A stretch of 64,000 nt of DNA from Aphrocallistes beatrix (GCA_963281255.1 OY725490.1:4836001-4900000); one strand, 5' to 3'. Positions 32,880 to 43,740 are shown, counted from the first letter of the stretch. The notes: generated by a model from the sequence alone, not told the origin. Program-made: numbers and translations.

Positions 32880-34252
32880 TATACATATAAGGATGCGCCA
32901 CGCAGCAAAGGGCAATGGGGAGGCGGGATGGACCTACAAGGAAGTATCCGGCAAGCCAATTCCCTAAGAAGGGTCGGTGCTTTATTTGCGACTCGAACAG
33001 GCACTTTATGGCCCAATGCCCGGAACGGCACTGTGCGAAATGTGGCGAAAGAGGACACGAGGTCCGCTATTGCCCACATACACGAAGTCGAAGTGGGGTA
33101 TTTCAGGCCACGACGCAGCATAGTGTTGTGGTGGCGGTTGTGGTACCAGTTAAATGGAACGGCAAACCCATCAATGTAATGATGGACACGGGGGCGGATC
33201 CTTCGGTGGTGGACAGATGCACCGTACAAAAGATGAATATTCCTTACAGCACAAAGTACAGTCAAGTGTATGGACTAGGGCGGACAGCGCTTGCGGTCTG
33301 TGGTACGGCCTGCGTGGCGATGGATGGTCGACCACTAGAACACGAAATCGAAATACTCGATACTAACAATAGGGTGGTTATATTGGGGCGAAGGTTCCTC
33401 GCGCGCTTCAAGAATACTACTTTCGATTGGGAAAACATGGGAGTTAGCCTAGGTGGTTGTTGGAAAACCTCTTTAGCTGCAGCACGCGGGGATACGCGGC
33501 GACTAGAGCAGAAATTATGCAGACTGAGATGGGAAAGGAGGGAGATAGCTTGGAGGCCAGGTTCGATATAAACCCGAAACTATCACCGCGAGAAGAGACA
33601 GCCATACGTTTTCGCGGAGAACCCGAAGAGCCCGCGCGAAATTGGAACCGCGGAACACGTTATCACTCTTCTGGATGAGCGGCCGATCAGAAGCCGGCCG
33701 TTGCGTGTTTCTCCGGAAATTGAGGCGGAGGTATCCAAGCAGATAGATGAAATGCTCGAGAATGGGATCATACGTCCCTCTTCTTCCTCTTGGGCGAGTA
33801 GAGTGATCTTAGTGAAGAAAAAGGACGGGACCCATCGATTTGCCGTAGATTTCCGGGATCTCAACGATGTGACGAAGTGAGATGCCTATCCGATGCCGGA
33901 TACCCGAGATGTTTTCGATCGTATGGGAGGGGCAACTGTATTCTCTACACTGGATGGGGCATCCGCATACTGGAGCGTTCCTGTGAAGGAAAAGCATAGG
34001 GAGTTCACTGCGTTTGTTTCAACTCGCGGCCAGTTTGAATTCAACCGCATGCCTTTTGGATTGTCAAACTCACAGGCTACCTATCAGCGAGCGGTAGACC
34101 AGGCTCTACGAGGGTGTCCGAATGTACAGGCATTTGTTGATGACACATGTGTCCACTCGCCCAGTTTCGATACGCACCTGGAGCATTTGGATGAGGTTCA
34201 GTTGGTTATTCTAAAAATTGAGGATGAAAGAATGGGAGGATTAGGCTTTTGA
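32880..34252 (+). pseudogene. Ty3/gypsy gag (zinc knuckles), protease and reverse transcriptase fragment
   Basis: Two CX2CX4HX4C zinc knuckles (CFICDSNRHFMAQC, CAKCGERGHEVRYC) occur in the frame 32915-33571, then an aspartic protease active site (MMDTGADPSVVD). After a frame change the RT palm follows: [31 protein letters not shown], a stop before DAYPMPD, DRMGGATVFSTLDGASAYWS, NRMPFGLSNSQATYQR, and the catalytic block QAFVDDTCVHS. It stops after the palm: thumb, RNase H and integrase are missing, and no LTR was found. Codons are GC-richer than the surroundings. Confidence 0.9.
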
Positions 34253-34410
34253 GTGTACTGATTGCTGGATTGACGGAAAAGATATGCTACGTTGTATTTT
34301 AATGACTTCAAGTAGCTGTTTACTCAACAACAAGTCCAAGAATAATACTTCTACCGCCTCTTGTCCCAAAGACACTCAAAGGAAGATACTTAAACTTACC
34401 TCTAATTAAT

Positions 34411-34432
34411 ATATGTATATATATATATACAC
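34411..34432. repeat. Short (TA)n run
   Basis: A TA-rich run between the gypsy fragment and the right end of the level-4 element. Confidence 0.7.
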
Positions 34433-35431
34433 CTATATATTTATGTAGTATTCCTTGTCCGTCAACTAAATTATGCCAGCAGTCAGTAATATCATTATTG
34501 TGGGGTAGAGGATGTATAATTACACGATATTAAATATATCAAAATGATATTGTGTTAAATTTAATTGTATTAAAAACTCGACTTTATCTTATCCCTGGTC
34601 TAAAGTAGTGAAACGGCCTGTATGTAGTAGGCTATGTATTAACACATTCACTTCTCAGTTCTATGCGAAAAACTTTATGATAAAAACACTTTGAAGTGTC
34701 CTTGAACGACCTCTGAAAATCACTAAATTTGACCCAAATATAGCCTGTTGCGCAATCATATGATGACTGATCTAAATTTTAACAACGGCTATGGGTGCTT
34801 TAACACCATATTTATATATGCTGGTAATACATTCCTAAGCTCTATTGTGCTTTGTTAATGATTTAAGGCAGCTCATATATTTCTTCAACCATCTTCTACT
34901 GCATCCCTAGTGCCAAATTCGCAAGTTACTCTGAGGCCTTATTATAGTAAGCTATGACCGCAGGAATGCAACCTCATTCTATTGAAAAATTCTAAAGTTT
35001 TCAAATCAATACGTACTAATCTTGGTTCTACACAAAAATCACACCTTAATACCATTTAGAAGTAGCCTTAAAACAGCTTAGAAATTTTCCAAAATCGTGC
35101 TTAAAATGACCTATTGCGCAATGATATGATAACTAATCGAAGTTTTGACAACAGATATATGTACTTTGATACCATGTTTATATATGCTGGTAATACATTC
35201 TTAATGCCTATTCTGCATGGTTAACGATTTTAAGCTAATCGTGTATTTATCCATTCGGCTACTACTTCATCCCTAGTCCATAATTTTCAGTCTACTGTGA
35301 GGCATTATTAGAGTAGGCTATGATCGAACTTAAATCTTAGTGAATACCATTCTTAGTGAATACGACTTATGATCGAACTTATGACTTAAGCACTAAGATC
35401 GATCTTAAGTTCTTAGTGAATACGGCCGCTG

Positions 35432-36132
35432 GGTTTAATTGACTAAAAACTGAAATGAGATAAATTGATATGTATATTCAAAAATAATATGATTGTTAAT
35501 TTTTAGTTAATTAGCTTCTAGATTTCTGTATTTTATAAAACAGTCGGACTCCATAGGGTTTATTGTATCCGTTTTTCCATTTCTACGACATCCATATCAA
35601 AATATTCATTCAAAATCTGTTAAAATGTTATTAACGAATATAAATACAGCCCCAAAGTATCATATTTAGTTATTAATCAATTAAACCCAGCATGCGTTTG
35701 ATTTCTGACAAACGTCGGGACCATGTTATAAAGCAAATTCCAACAGAAAAAACTGATAGATGCGTGGTCTCAAATTTTTGAAATCTTTCAAAATTTTAAA
35801 TGCTATCTTAAGGCTCCAATTTCCCGTATTTATACCAACTTATACCAACCAACTTACCAACTTATACCAACACATCCACCTGAACTAAAACAAGCATGGA
35901 TCCGGGCGCTGCGCCGTGATGTATTGATGACATAAAGATAGTGCGAGTAATTGTATTAAATATCTCATGGAAGCAGCATAGAGGCCACACCCAAAATCCG
36001 CAATAAAGTCGAAAAGTTCACCTCAAATCTCGATCCCATCTTCTCTAACTATCTTCCACTTAGCAATCTTTCTTTCATTTCTAAGATAATTGAGAGGGCC
36101 GCTTCAATCTAGCTCGTGAATCATCTTGCATT
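35432..36132. other. Unassigned AT-rich sequence
   Basis: It contains a short GC-rich string 'ggatccgggcgctgcgccgt' near 35900 and a small tandem of 'accaacttatacc' at 35835-35870. No genes recognised. Confidence 0.35.
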
Positions 36133-36640
36133 ACAGGGTGTATCATAAATGTTGCCGAGTAGTAACAATTTTCATGTAATTACGAATTGTAATAAAACCT
36201 TAATCTGAATTCAATTTCGAATGCAGTATCGCAATATACTATATTAAAGCTTACTAAAACATTACTACTTGGCTTTATTTTACTGAATAAATATTTCTCA
36301 GAATTTTATTCATCACAGACGCTCCTTAATTTTTTCAGACAATGAATGCCCGATATCACTGTTTAGAAATCCGTAGTCAAGCTATTGGCATGATAATTAC
36401 TGGTATGACCCAGAAAGATGTTGCTACAAAGCTCGGAGTTAGTTTGAGATCAATCGAACGTTGGTGGCGCAAGCATAAGCTCGGAAAATCTCGAAAAACC
36501 GAAATCCATCCTGGAAGGAAATCCAGCGTACAAAAGGCCGCCAAAATTAGAATTTCGAAATCAGTCGGCAAAAGAGGCAAATCTACTAGGAAATTGGCTG
36601 AAATAGTGAGCAGAAGGGGCTATCCATAGCATTCTATATA
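36133..36640 (+). mobile_element. Tc1-type transposon, 5' portion only
   Basis: The left end after TA is CAGGGTGTATCATAAATGTT (GCCGAG). A matching right end is absent in the following kilobase. The transposase N-terminus (36342-36626) follows. Truncated element. Confidence 0.65.
36342..36626 (+). pseudogene. Tc1-like transposase, N-terminal HTH domain
   Basis: 95 residues: CLEIRSQAIGMIITGMTQKD then VATKLGVSLRSIERWWRKHK (first helix-turn-helix of Tc1 transposases), a basic linker GKSRKTEIHPGRKSS (GRPR-like hook position), and the start of the second HTH (KSTRKLAEIVSRRGYP) before a stop at 36627. The catalytic DDE domain is missing. The remnant could still encode a DNA-binding peptide, but nothing shows it is expressed. 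Confidence 0.75.
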
Positions 36641-36951
36641 CTAAGGCAATGGCACTGACCCAAAAATTAGCACCATGGATTGGTTAAATACTTAAAAACC
36701 AATAATTTTGATATTGTAGATATTTCAATTTTCCATCAATTTAGGCATTCACCCACCCTGACAAACTAACTATTATATCAGAACAATTGAAATGAGATAT
36801 ATTATTTGGTTTTTAATGCACATAATCGAATTATTTAATACTTAATACATACAAAATATCAAAAGAATAGTTAATCACAATATTGAGACTTGAGGGACAG
36901 ACTTGACTTGACTTGAGACCTGAGACTTGAGGCATCATAAGTAGGGATTCC

Positions 36952-39402
36952 AATCCCGGGATTTCGGGATTGATATTTTTCTAATCCCGGGATTCAATAT
37001 CTTTCCAATCCCGGGATCCCGGGATTTTTCGGGATTGTATTTTGCAGCAAAATTTATTTTAATTTTAATTCGGAAAATTTAGAGAAGGAAGATATCATTT
37101 AATTCTTGACAAACACAACACATAATATTCTGATTTTATGATAAGCTATTATAAATATGAATACCTATTTCCTATTGTTCCTTATTATGCAAAGAGTATT
37201 TAATGTTGTGTCGCTCAGACGGCTCCTGAACTTATTGCAGAAATAGGCGCATGATGAGAAGATTCTCTCTGATTCAACAGAAGTAGGCGGTACTGTAAGC
37301 AACATCTGGTATACCTTTTCCAGCAATATCCCTCTTTTGCCTGTATGTTCCGCTATGTTCAACTCGAATTTCAATGAAGACAATAAAGAGTCATCAGACG
37401 ATTGTAGTTCCTTTGGTGTCTCTAAGGAAGCATCAATGGCCAATTGTAACTTCATTGCTACAGGCAGTGTTTCTATGTCATTAAGATATTTATCTGAATT
37501 AGAGTTCACTTGATTCATTTCATTATCGGTCTTATTGTCTAGATCCTGGTACTGGCTCATCCTGGATAGCAGGGTACCACAAAATTCCCTTACAACAGTC
37601 TTTTTTTCTAATTTTGCCAAAGGGTTGTGTCAGTATGCTGTTATTATTGAAGCTTCGATGTAGCGTTCCTGAATACTTCTTCGAGTGATTGCTTTAATTA
37701 TCCTGTTATTGTACACTGAAGGAGGGTAATTTTGCATTTCATTAAGTAAAATTTTATCGTAGCTTCTGCAGTGATAAAATTTGCATCTCTTCTACATAAA
37801 GCCTCAACTGCTATCTTGATAGGGCCCAATGATCGTACAATACGTGAAATTTGGCCAAACTCCTCATCACTTATTTTAATATCAGAATTCAGGTCAAGAA
37901 GGGCCTTTTGAACTGGTATCTGTATCTTAACAATCCTCTCAAGCATATTCAAGAGTGAACTCCAGCGAGTTTTGCAATCAAGGATCAGCTGCAAACCATT
38001 CGATTGTTTTTCTTTAACATAATTCTGCAAAATCTCGTTTTTAAGAGGAGAATGCTTGAATAGTTTTGCAACTCGACGAACTTTTTTGACTATGCTAGAA
38101 ATGTCAAGATTTAACGCCATAGCATTTTCCTCCTCAGGACTGACAATAGTTAATCCATCTGAATCTTCCATTTCATCTATTACTTCATCAATTTCACATT
38201 CGTCAGTTTCACTTTCACTTGAATAGTGGGATACTTTCTCAGGACAGACAGTATTTTTTTGATAAAATACGTCATGAATTACGAGTTGAAGCCCGTGGGC
38301 ATAGCACAATTGATGGAGGGGTTGAATTGATCGACCGAATTTTTGCATCATAGAGCAGCCATCAGTTGTAACAGCAATAATATCAGTCTCAAACACTATC
38401 CCAAATTCATCCAAATTATTAGATACTGCATCAACACATCTCTCTGCTGTAAAACTTCCAAGGATTCTTGCTAATCCTAAATTCCAAAAATATTGAATGC
38501 CATGTATATTTATGTTTAAGTACCTCTTATTTTTCAACGAGGTCCATTCATCCAGTGTAAGGCTGAACTTCTCACCTTTTGATTTTCTAAAGCGTAAATC
38601 ATGTTTTATTCTTTCAAATACATACTTTCCGTACTTGACTCATGTTCTCTTATGGTTGTTGCTGACTTTGGTAAAGAATAACCCTGGGCAGTTAGAGAAT
38701 TCCTTAGGTCCATTGAAGTAATAAAAATTTTGAAAGGAAGGCCATCGTATGCAGTCATCCTCGCAAGCACTGCTGGGAGAGTGGTATCGTTGACAAACTG
38801 TTCGATTGTAGTGATTTTTGGACGTTTTTCTAGGGAATCTTCTTGACTAGTTTCAGAATTCTTGCGTTTTACTAAAACATCACATTCATGGATCGACTTG
38901 AGATGGACATGCAATCCTTTGGTTGACCCGCCATCGCACTTTAATACTTTTTTTGCATACTTTGCATTGTGCAAACTTGCCACATAATGAACGAAGAAAA
39001 TGTTTCCAGACTTCAGCACCGACAAAATCTTTGAAAACAAGGGATGTTTTTTCTGCCATGAAGATATGAGATAATCGTAATATTTGATTATTTATTATTG
39101 TAGAAAGTATTTATAGATAGATAGTAATACAGTACATACTTGTAAATCGTATTGTTGTTATTTGACACTGAATAGTGTATTTGTAAGTTACCTTTGTAAA
39201 TAGGATTTGTTTCCAAGTAGTGTTGATTGGTAATTATAAGGAAATTGTTCAATTGTTTAAACATAGAGTAGACATAACACTAAAGTTTCGGGATCCCGTG
39301 ATTGAGAAGGTAATCCCGGGATTGAAACATCGGGATCGGGATTAGAAAACCAATCCCGGGATTGAATCCCGGAGATAAAATGGACCGGGATTGTATTCCC
39401 TA
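36952..39402 (-). mobile_element. hAT transposon with AATCCCGGGATT repeats
   Basis: Ends TAGGGATTCCAATCCCGGGA and the complement of GGGATTGTATTCCCTA. The subterminal motif AATCCCGGGATT and variants repeat several times near both ends (36953-37040, 39285-39395), which is typical of hAT transposase-binding arrays. I could not confirm an 8-bp duplication. It contains a minus-strand BED-hAT transposase (37168-39059) with several breaks. Confidence 0.8.
37168..39059 (-). pseudogene. BED-zinc-finger hAT transposase, broken
   Basis: N to C on the minus strand: BED finger (EVWKHFLRS.., C..C then, after a frame change, KCDGGSTKGLHVHLKSIHEC); the region VNDTTLPAVLARMTAYDGLP; the catalytic core with ESDEIDEV-like acidic linker, ITVDGCSMMQKFG-type second Asp (here AVTTDGCSMMQ), LCYAHGLQLVIHDVF and CKTRWSSLLNMLERI; then PTSVESERIFSSCAYFCNKF and SRLSDTTLNTLCIIRNN (dimerisation domain). 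Breaks occur near 38960, 38570 and 37650. Length is consistent with a full hAT protein of about 600 residues. Non-functional. Confidence 0.88.
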
Positions 39403-39408
39403 TTTCCA

Positions 39409-39550
39409 AAGCATAATTCCTGCCAACTACGGCGCCTCTTCCACTTGCCACTTGCCATTAGCATTATATATAATGAGAACAAGTGGAACTTGGTGGCTTA
39501 AGTGATATCAATTTACGTTGAGGCATATTTGGTTTAGAGAAAATATCAAA
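39409..39550. repeat. Fragment of the Tc1-like MITE family
   Basis: 'cataattcctgccaactacg', 'ttccacttgcc', 'aacaagtggaacttggtgg' and 'gaggcatatttggtttagag' match the middle of the copy at 10057 (10245-10385). No ends. Confidence 0.7.
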
Positions 39551-39564
39551 GCTAATTAATTCGG

Positions 39565-40011
39565 TTCAATGTGATCCTAGGCGGCCTTTGGCCGCCTAGG
39601 ATCATATTGCTTAATTTAAGGTAGATAATATCCCTAAATAATTATATCTATTGTTAAAATCGATATCACTCGAAAAATCACCAAATTTGTCAATTTTACA
39701 ATTTTTGATGCATAATGATGACGTAATAACAGAGTGATGAGTAATTATTTTTGATGATCGTTGTATCATATGTGAGATATATTAATATACACATTCTATT
39801 AAAATTTAGCCTTTTATCACCTAAAATTGCTGAGTTATAGTCGAAAAACTGAAATTTCTAATTATAAAAAAGGTGACAATGACTTCCTAATTCTATAATG
39901 AGTCGACATTATCGTCTGAAGTCAGAACTTGGTTCCATAGCGAAAAGACTCCCACATATATATATATATATATAAACAAATAAACAATAATCGAGTTTTA
40001 ATGGTAAGGAT
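39565..40011 (+). mobile_element. R1 copy with a perfect palindrome in place of its head
   Basis: The usual long head is reduced to one hairpin, GATCCTAGGCGGCC-TTT-GGCCGCCTAGGATC (39573-39603). A full R1 body and tail follow ('cttttatcacctaaaattgc', 'catagcgaaaagactcccac'), then a (TA)n run and the end motif ATAATCGAGTTTTAATGGTA + AGGAT. Confidence 0.85.
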
Positions 40012-40115
40012 GCAGAACAATATTGTGTTTGATTTTTGTCATGCCTCTGATTGGATTCCCATATAACTTATATTTAAATCCACTACTTCACTAATACAAT
40101 CAAATGTTAGATTCT

Positions 40116-40307
40116 TCATTCGTTTTTCTTTGTTAAACAATCGCTCACACACATTTGGCAAAACTGGTGTTCACACCCGAGAGAAAAATGACCTACCCTG
40201 CCACAATTGAAACATTTCTGTTTCGGTTTTGGGAAAGATAGCTTGTAACCTCTCCGGTGTCGTTGATATCGGTTGAGTTTATAGCCAGTACACTTCATAT
40301 CCCACAA
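40116..40307 (-). pseudogene. Zinc-knuckle fragment, gag-like
   Basis: 63 residues: a basic N-terminal part then a CX2CX4HX4C knuckle (CFNCGRVGHFSLGC), followed by EHQFCQMCVSDC with further cysteines. Similar spacing (knuckle then C..C) occurs in the gypsy gag fragment at 32990, so a retroelement gag origin is likely. No protease or RT lies beside it. Confidence 0.5.
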
Positions 40308-40332
40308 CTGAAATGTTTTGGTTGTGGTAGAG

Positions 40333-41500
40333 CAGGCTTGTCAAACTGGTGGCTCGCGGGCCATTTATGGCCAGCAGGTTGCTCAGAGGTGACCCGCCAG
40401 CCAGTTGTGAAAAAATATCTGGAATATGATATCATTTATGAATGAAACCTAACCAGTTTTGATAGATGTTAATGTGATTCACTTGTTATATTTTCATTGT
40501 TTTGCCAACACACTATAACATTCTCTAAGAGCTTTAAATATAAAGAACAGAATATTTGCTTGAATAATTCAAAAACATTTTGTATCTCCTCATCCTTCAA
40601 TGCATTATACACGAATGACTAATTTGGCGAAAGCAAATAAACGAAAGAGGATAGTCGTCATTTTCAAAAGGAATGTATCTTAAAGTATTTGTTTGTTGAA
40701 TCATATGGGAGGCCTACTTGCCTGATCTGCCAAGAGGTTTTGAGAGTGATGAAAGATTACAACCTGAAGCGGCAATATGACACTACTCAACTACTCAACT
40801 CTCCATTTTCATACGTGGGATAACCGACTACTTTGAAATCCATGAATATTTTCTTGGACTAGCTGGCCTTAATGATTGTACCAGGGGTATTGATGTGACT
40901 GAAGCTGTTATAAAAGTGGTTGCTAGAGAATTCTCAATGTATCATGGAAGAAACTAGCAGATATCACGACAGACGGAGCACTAGCGATGATCAAAAAAGA
41001 GAATGGCGCAGCGGCTCTTATCAAGAAATATGTTCATCGAGATCACTCCAAGCAAGATTATCAGTGTTCATTGTATCATCCACCAGAAAGTGCGCTGTAG
41101 GAAAACAATGAAAATGACTCATGTAATGGAACTGTTGTAAGGATTGTATACGAAATTCGATCAAAGGGATTGAAGCATCGGCAATTTCAAGCATTATTTT
41201 CTTTGATGAAGATAACAAAGTCAAAACTTCGATCACGACCTACAGATGGTCATCTTGATTCCTCCCTCTGACTAGCGATTTCGTCCATCTCCAAATCTAG
41301 ATGAGCTCGTGAAAGAGAAATGCTGCAAAATAAGCGGACAAAAGTGAAAAGTTGATTTATTAGCTTGATCAGTTGTTTTCATTTCAACATGGCCCGGGGA
41401 AGAACTGGAGTTATGAAATTGGCCCACTATCCGATTCGAGTTTCACACATGTGGTAGAGCATAAAGAAGACGTAGATCTTAAGAAGAGCCTCTAAAAGAT
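40333..41500 (+). pseudogene. Decayed hAT transposase, same group as the 47.5-kb element
   Basis: It begins with a terminal repeat CAGGCTTGTCAAACTGGTGG followed by CTCGCGGGCC, like the end of the 47566 element. The coding remnant follows in several frames: a BED-type finger (RPTCLICQEVLRVMKDYNLK), FIRGITDYFEIHEYFLGLAG, TTDGALAMIKKENGAAALIK and RSKGLKHRQFQ. These align in order to the intact ORF at 47906. The C-terminal half and the right end are lost. Many stops. Confidence 0.8.
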
Positions 41501-41539
41501 AACATTTGGTAAAATGTTTGGAATTTAAAATTTTCTAAA

Positions 41540-41728
41540 TACAGTCGACTCCGCTTAATAAGGCCACTGTTTAATCGGGTCAGCCCCTTAATCGGGCCAC
41601 TTTTGGCAGGACCGGATTAGCTCCCACACATAGAAGCTAATATAAAATATTTTCGGTTAATAGGGTCCTCCGCTTAATCGGGGCAAAATGTCCTCTGACC
41701 GATGTTGCCCTATGCGGAGTCGACTGTA
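41540..41728. mobile_element. Pogo-like ~190-bp MITE, copy 3
   Basis: TA-CAGTCGACTCCGCTTAATAA to GCGGAGTCGACTG-TA. A few bases (the ATTAA of the right arm) are missing near 41712. Otherwise nearly identical to the copies at 26691 and 63399. Confidence 0.9.
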
Positions 41729-42099
41729 CTTCGTTTTGGTCAAAGAATATGTCTAACCTTGTCAATATCCACCCGAAAAGCTGTACCAAATTGGTCACAA
41801 GGATCAACAAGTTGGACGTGCTTTTTACAAAATTTCTAACCTTCATTCGTTCGTTGATGAATTCTCAATGAGTTTAGAAGATATCTTGGTTTTGCGAGTT
41901 TTAAAGTTAATTTCCTCTCAGATTTTTGTTGTGTTAGAACAATAAAACAATATAACCAGTCATCTGAGAGCTGAAATGATTCTGCATGTATTGCCTTGAA
42001 CATAAGTTAAAAAGAGAGAGCTATAAGATGTTAATCGTGAACACATAGCTCCCCAAAAGATATTGATGCATGCAAAACCGTTTTAGGCTTGTATGTCTA

Positions 42100-42500
42100 G
42101 TTTTTGATTTACACAATCTTGAAGTAGTTTTCCTGTTTTCTGCTAAAAATATTTAATGATAGACTCCCCTCCACTCTGTATAAAGTTTAGAAAATACCTT
42201 AAGAACAAGTGCTTCCAAAACTGAAAATATATAGTTTGCCATATTTGCTACCCTATAGGATCAAAAGGAAGTTAAAAGGACAAACATTTGTAAAATGTAT
42301 ATGGGGTTTGAAAAAAGATTTCTAAAAAAAACAGAAAAACATCCGTTTTTTTGTAAATCAAAAATAAAATAACCTTGTTGGACGATATCGAAAATCGAAT
42401 GGTCATGCGTTTCTCGCATAACGATAAGAAGCAACTATTGAAATTTTCAGCCTTTTATCTCAAACCAATTTTGACCTTTTTTATTCTAAAGACGTTCAAT
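42100..42500 (-). repeat. R4 dispersed repeat, copy 2
   Basis: Reverse-complement match to 540-905 (see there): 'gtttttttgtaaatcaaaaa', 'gatatcgaaaatcgaatgg', 'ttgaaattttcagcc'. Borders are unclear and no ORF. 41729-42099 has no other recognised feature. Confidence 0.5.
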
Positions 42501-42637
42501 TCTAAAAATTTGTCCCGAGTCCCGAGATATAAAGCTTTGAGTCTAAATTGTTAAAAACAATGTCAAATGAGACATTAAGCATTAAAATATCATTACAGGA
42601 ATGATTTTAACATATTCCAAACCAAAAAGCACTATAT

Positions 42638-43740
42638 TTAAAAAACTTGAGCTCCAGAATAATCAAAAGTATCTCTCATTATACTCAAATTGCGACAGGA
42701 GTCCTGAACAGCAAGATTCAATGAGTGAGACAGACAATGTACATAGACAGTTTGGTGCTCTAGTTGTTTAATCTGTGTTGCAACGCCCGAATGTATTCCA
42801 GCCATATTGGCCGCAACGTCATAGCATTGGCCTCGACAGTTACAAAATGATAGTCCGGAGCGAATTAAACAAGTCAATTGATCAGCATTGGTTCTGTCTG
42901 GAATAAAGACCAATACAATCTTCAAATACTTATATGTATCTGGTGAGACGTACCGCAGGCAGATTACGAGCTAAAACAATTGTAAATTAAGTTGATTGAA
43001 ATAGTCCGCCTCCCAAATAATTTGAGAGTACGTGAATACGTTTACGTATATATTACGTAGAATATTATCAGTACTTGTACAAGTACTATATAAATAAATA
43101 GTTATTACCTGCTCAGTAAATGATGCATCCACTGTCTCGTCAGCACTTATGCTAAGCCACGTACTAGCATATACTTCTTTCAAAATCGATCTCAGGACTT
43201 CCTGCGACATGATTTTAAGCATCTCATTTTGTATTTCGTGGGATATAAAAGATTTTTTCCTTTATAACTAATCTTTCAACTCATCAGAATCATTTCCTCA
43301 AAGCTGTAATAATCGGTAACAGTTTCCGCTGCCCTCTTCGTGGCCACGTAAAGGCATTGCTTGACGTGCTAAGTATTCAATCTATATAAACAGCTTTTAG
43401 AGACAAATTATTGCCAATTCTTGATCAGAAGATATTTGGTGAAAAGGTTGAGTTCTTTTAACGCTTGTACCTTTCACATGATAATTCCACTTATTATTGC
43501 TTCCTTCTGGTAGGCACTTTTACAATGATGTTGAAAAGCTCTCGTTGCATCTTTCCAATTATTGAAACCATTGGTTATAAAAGCGCTTTCTTTACTATTT
43601 AATGAGTTAAATTGGTTAAAAGAGTTCACATTTCAGCATATTATACAATAAGCCTTGTCATTTTGGGGATTCCCAGCGAAAATTTTAACCGCAAATTGCT
43701 CAGAGGTCCTATGTCCGATGGATCTAGGAATGAAATAGGT
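42638..43740 (-). pseudogene. hAT-related transposase of the ZMYM1/DUF4371 type, broken
   Basis: Minus strand, N to C: a decayed zinc-binding N-terminus (KCLPEGSNNKWNYHVKGTS, with KRTQPFHQI), then EMLKIMSQEVLRSILKEVYA then STWLSISADETVDASFTEQV (DUF4371-type block with the first catalytic Asp, SADET), a deletion or insertion near 42930-43100, then RSGLSFCNCRGQCYDVAANM and AGIHSGVATQIKQLEHQTVY, VHCLSHSLNLAVQDSCRNLS. The C-terminal dimerisation part is missing. Stops and frame changes throughout. Confidence 0.8.

Larger units (their letters stand above)
32608..34636 (+). mobile_element. R2-ended element carrying gypsy gag-protease-RT (nest level 4)
   Basis: The ends CATAGCCTACTACATACAGG (then CCGTTTCACT) and the complement AGTGAAACGGCCTGTATG.. 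match over about 30 bp, and matching GATAAAG-type sequence follows. The exact 7-bp duplication TATTAAC (32601-32607, 34637-34643) flanks it. The interior is not R2. It is a Ty3/gypsy fragment (32880-34252) without LTRs. So the R2-type ends mobilised, or were invaded by, retroelement sequence. Confidence 0.85.
32220..34956. mobile_element. R2-type element inserted in R2 (nest level 3)
   Basis: CATAGCCTACTATATATAAG at the left and the diverged end ATTATAGTAAGCTATG at the right, with exact 7-bp flanks ACCGCAG (32213-32219, 34957-34963). Internally it shares 'gcgcaacaggttata' and similar landmarks with other R2 copies but is a distinct subfamily. It is split by the level-4 insertion at 32608-34636. 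Confidence 0.85.
31533..35322. mobile_element. R2 element inserted in Harbinger-like element 1 (nest level 2)
   Basis: The ends CATAGCCTACTCTAATAATG and its complement match the copy at 13031. The exact 7-bp duplication ATCGAAC flanks it (31526-31532 and 35323-35329). The element is itself split by the next insertion at 32220-34956. Without that, it is about 1.05 kb and fold-back like the copy at 13031. Confidence 0.9.
29948..35428 (+). mobile_element. PIF/Harbinger-like element 1, interrupted by nested R2 elements
   Basis: The ends CAGCCGTATTC and GAATACGGCCG are inverted. A 3-bp CTG duplication flanks them (29945-29947 and 35429-35431). Subterminal palindromes of the type AAGATCGATCTTAAG repeat at both ends. 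A 3-bp target and a Myb/SANT-like ORF (30707-31149) suggest PIF/Harbinger. No DDE nuclease ORF is present. Without the insertion at 31533-35322 the element is about 1.69 kb. A second copy is at 43928-45693 in the opposite orientation. Confidence 0.7.

Noticed and set aside
32879-33265. 128-codon minus-strand open frame
   Set aside because: Antisense to the gypsy gag/protease region, whose zinc knuckles and DTGA motif define the real frame.
32880-34252. Endogenous virus with envelope
   Set aside because: Only gag knuckles, protease and RT palm of a Ty3/gypsy element are present. No envelope frame and no LTRs.
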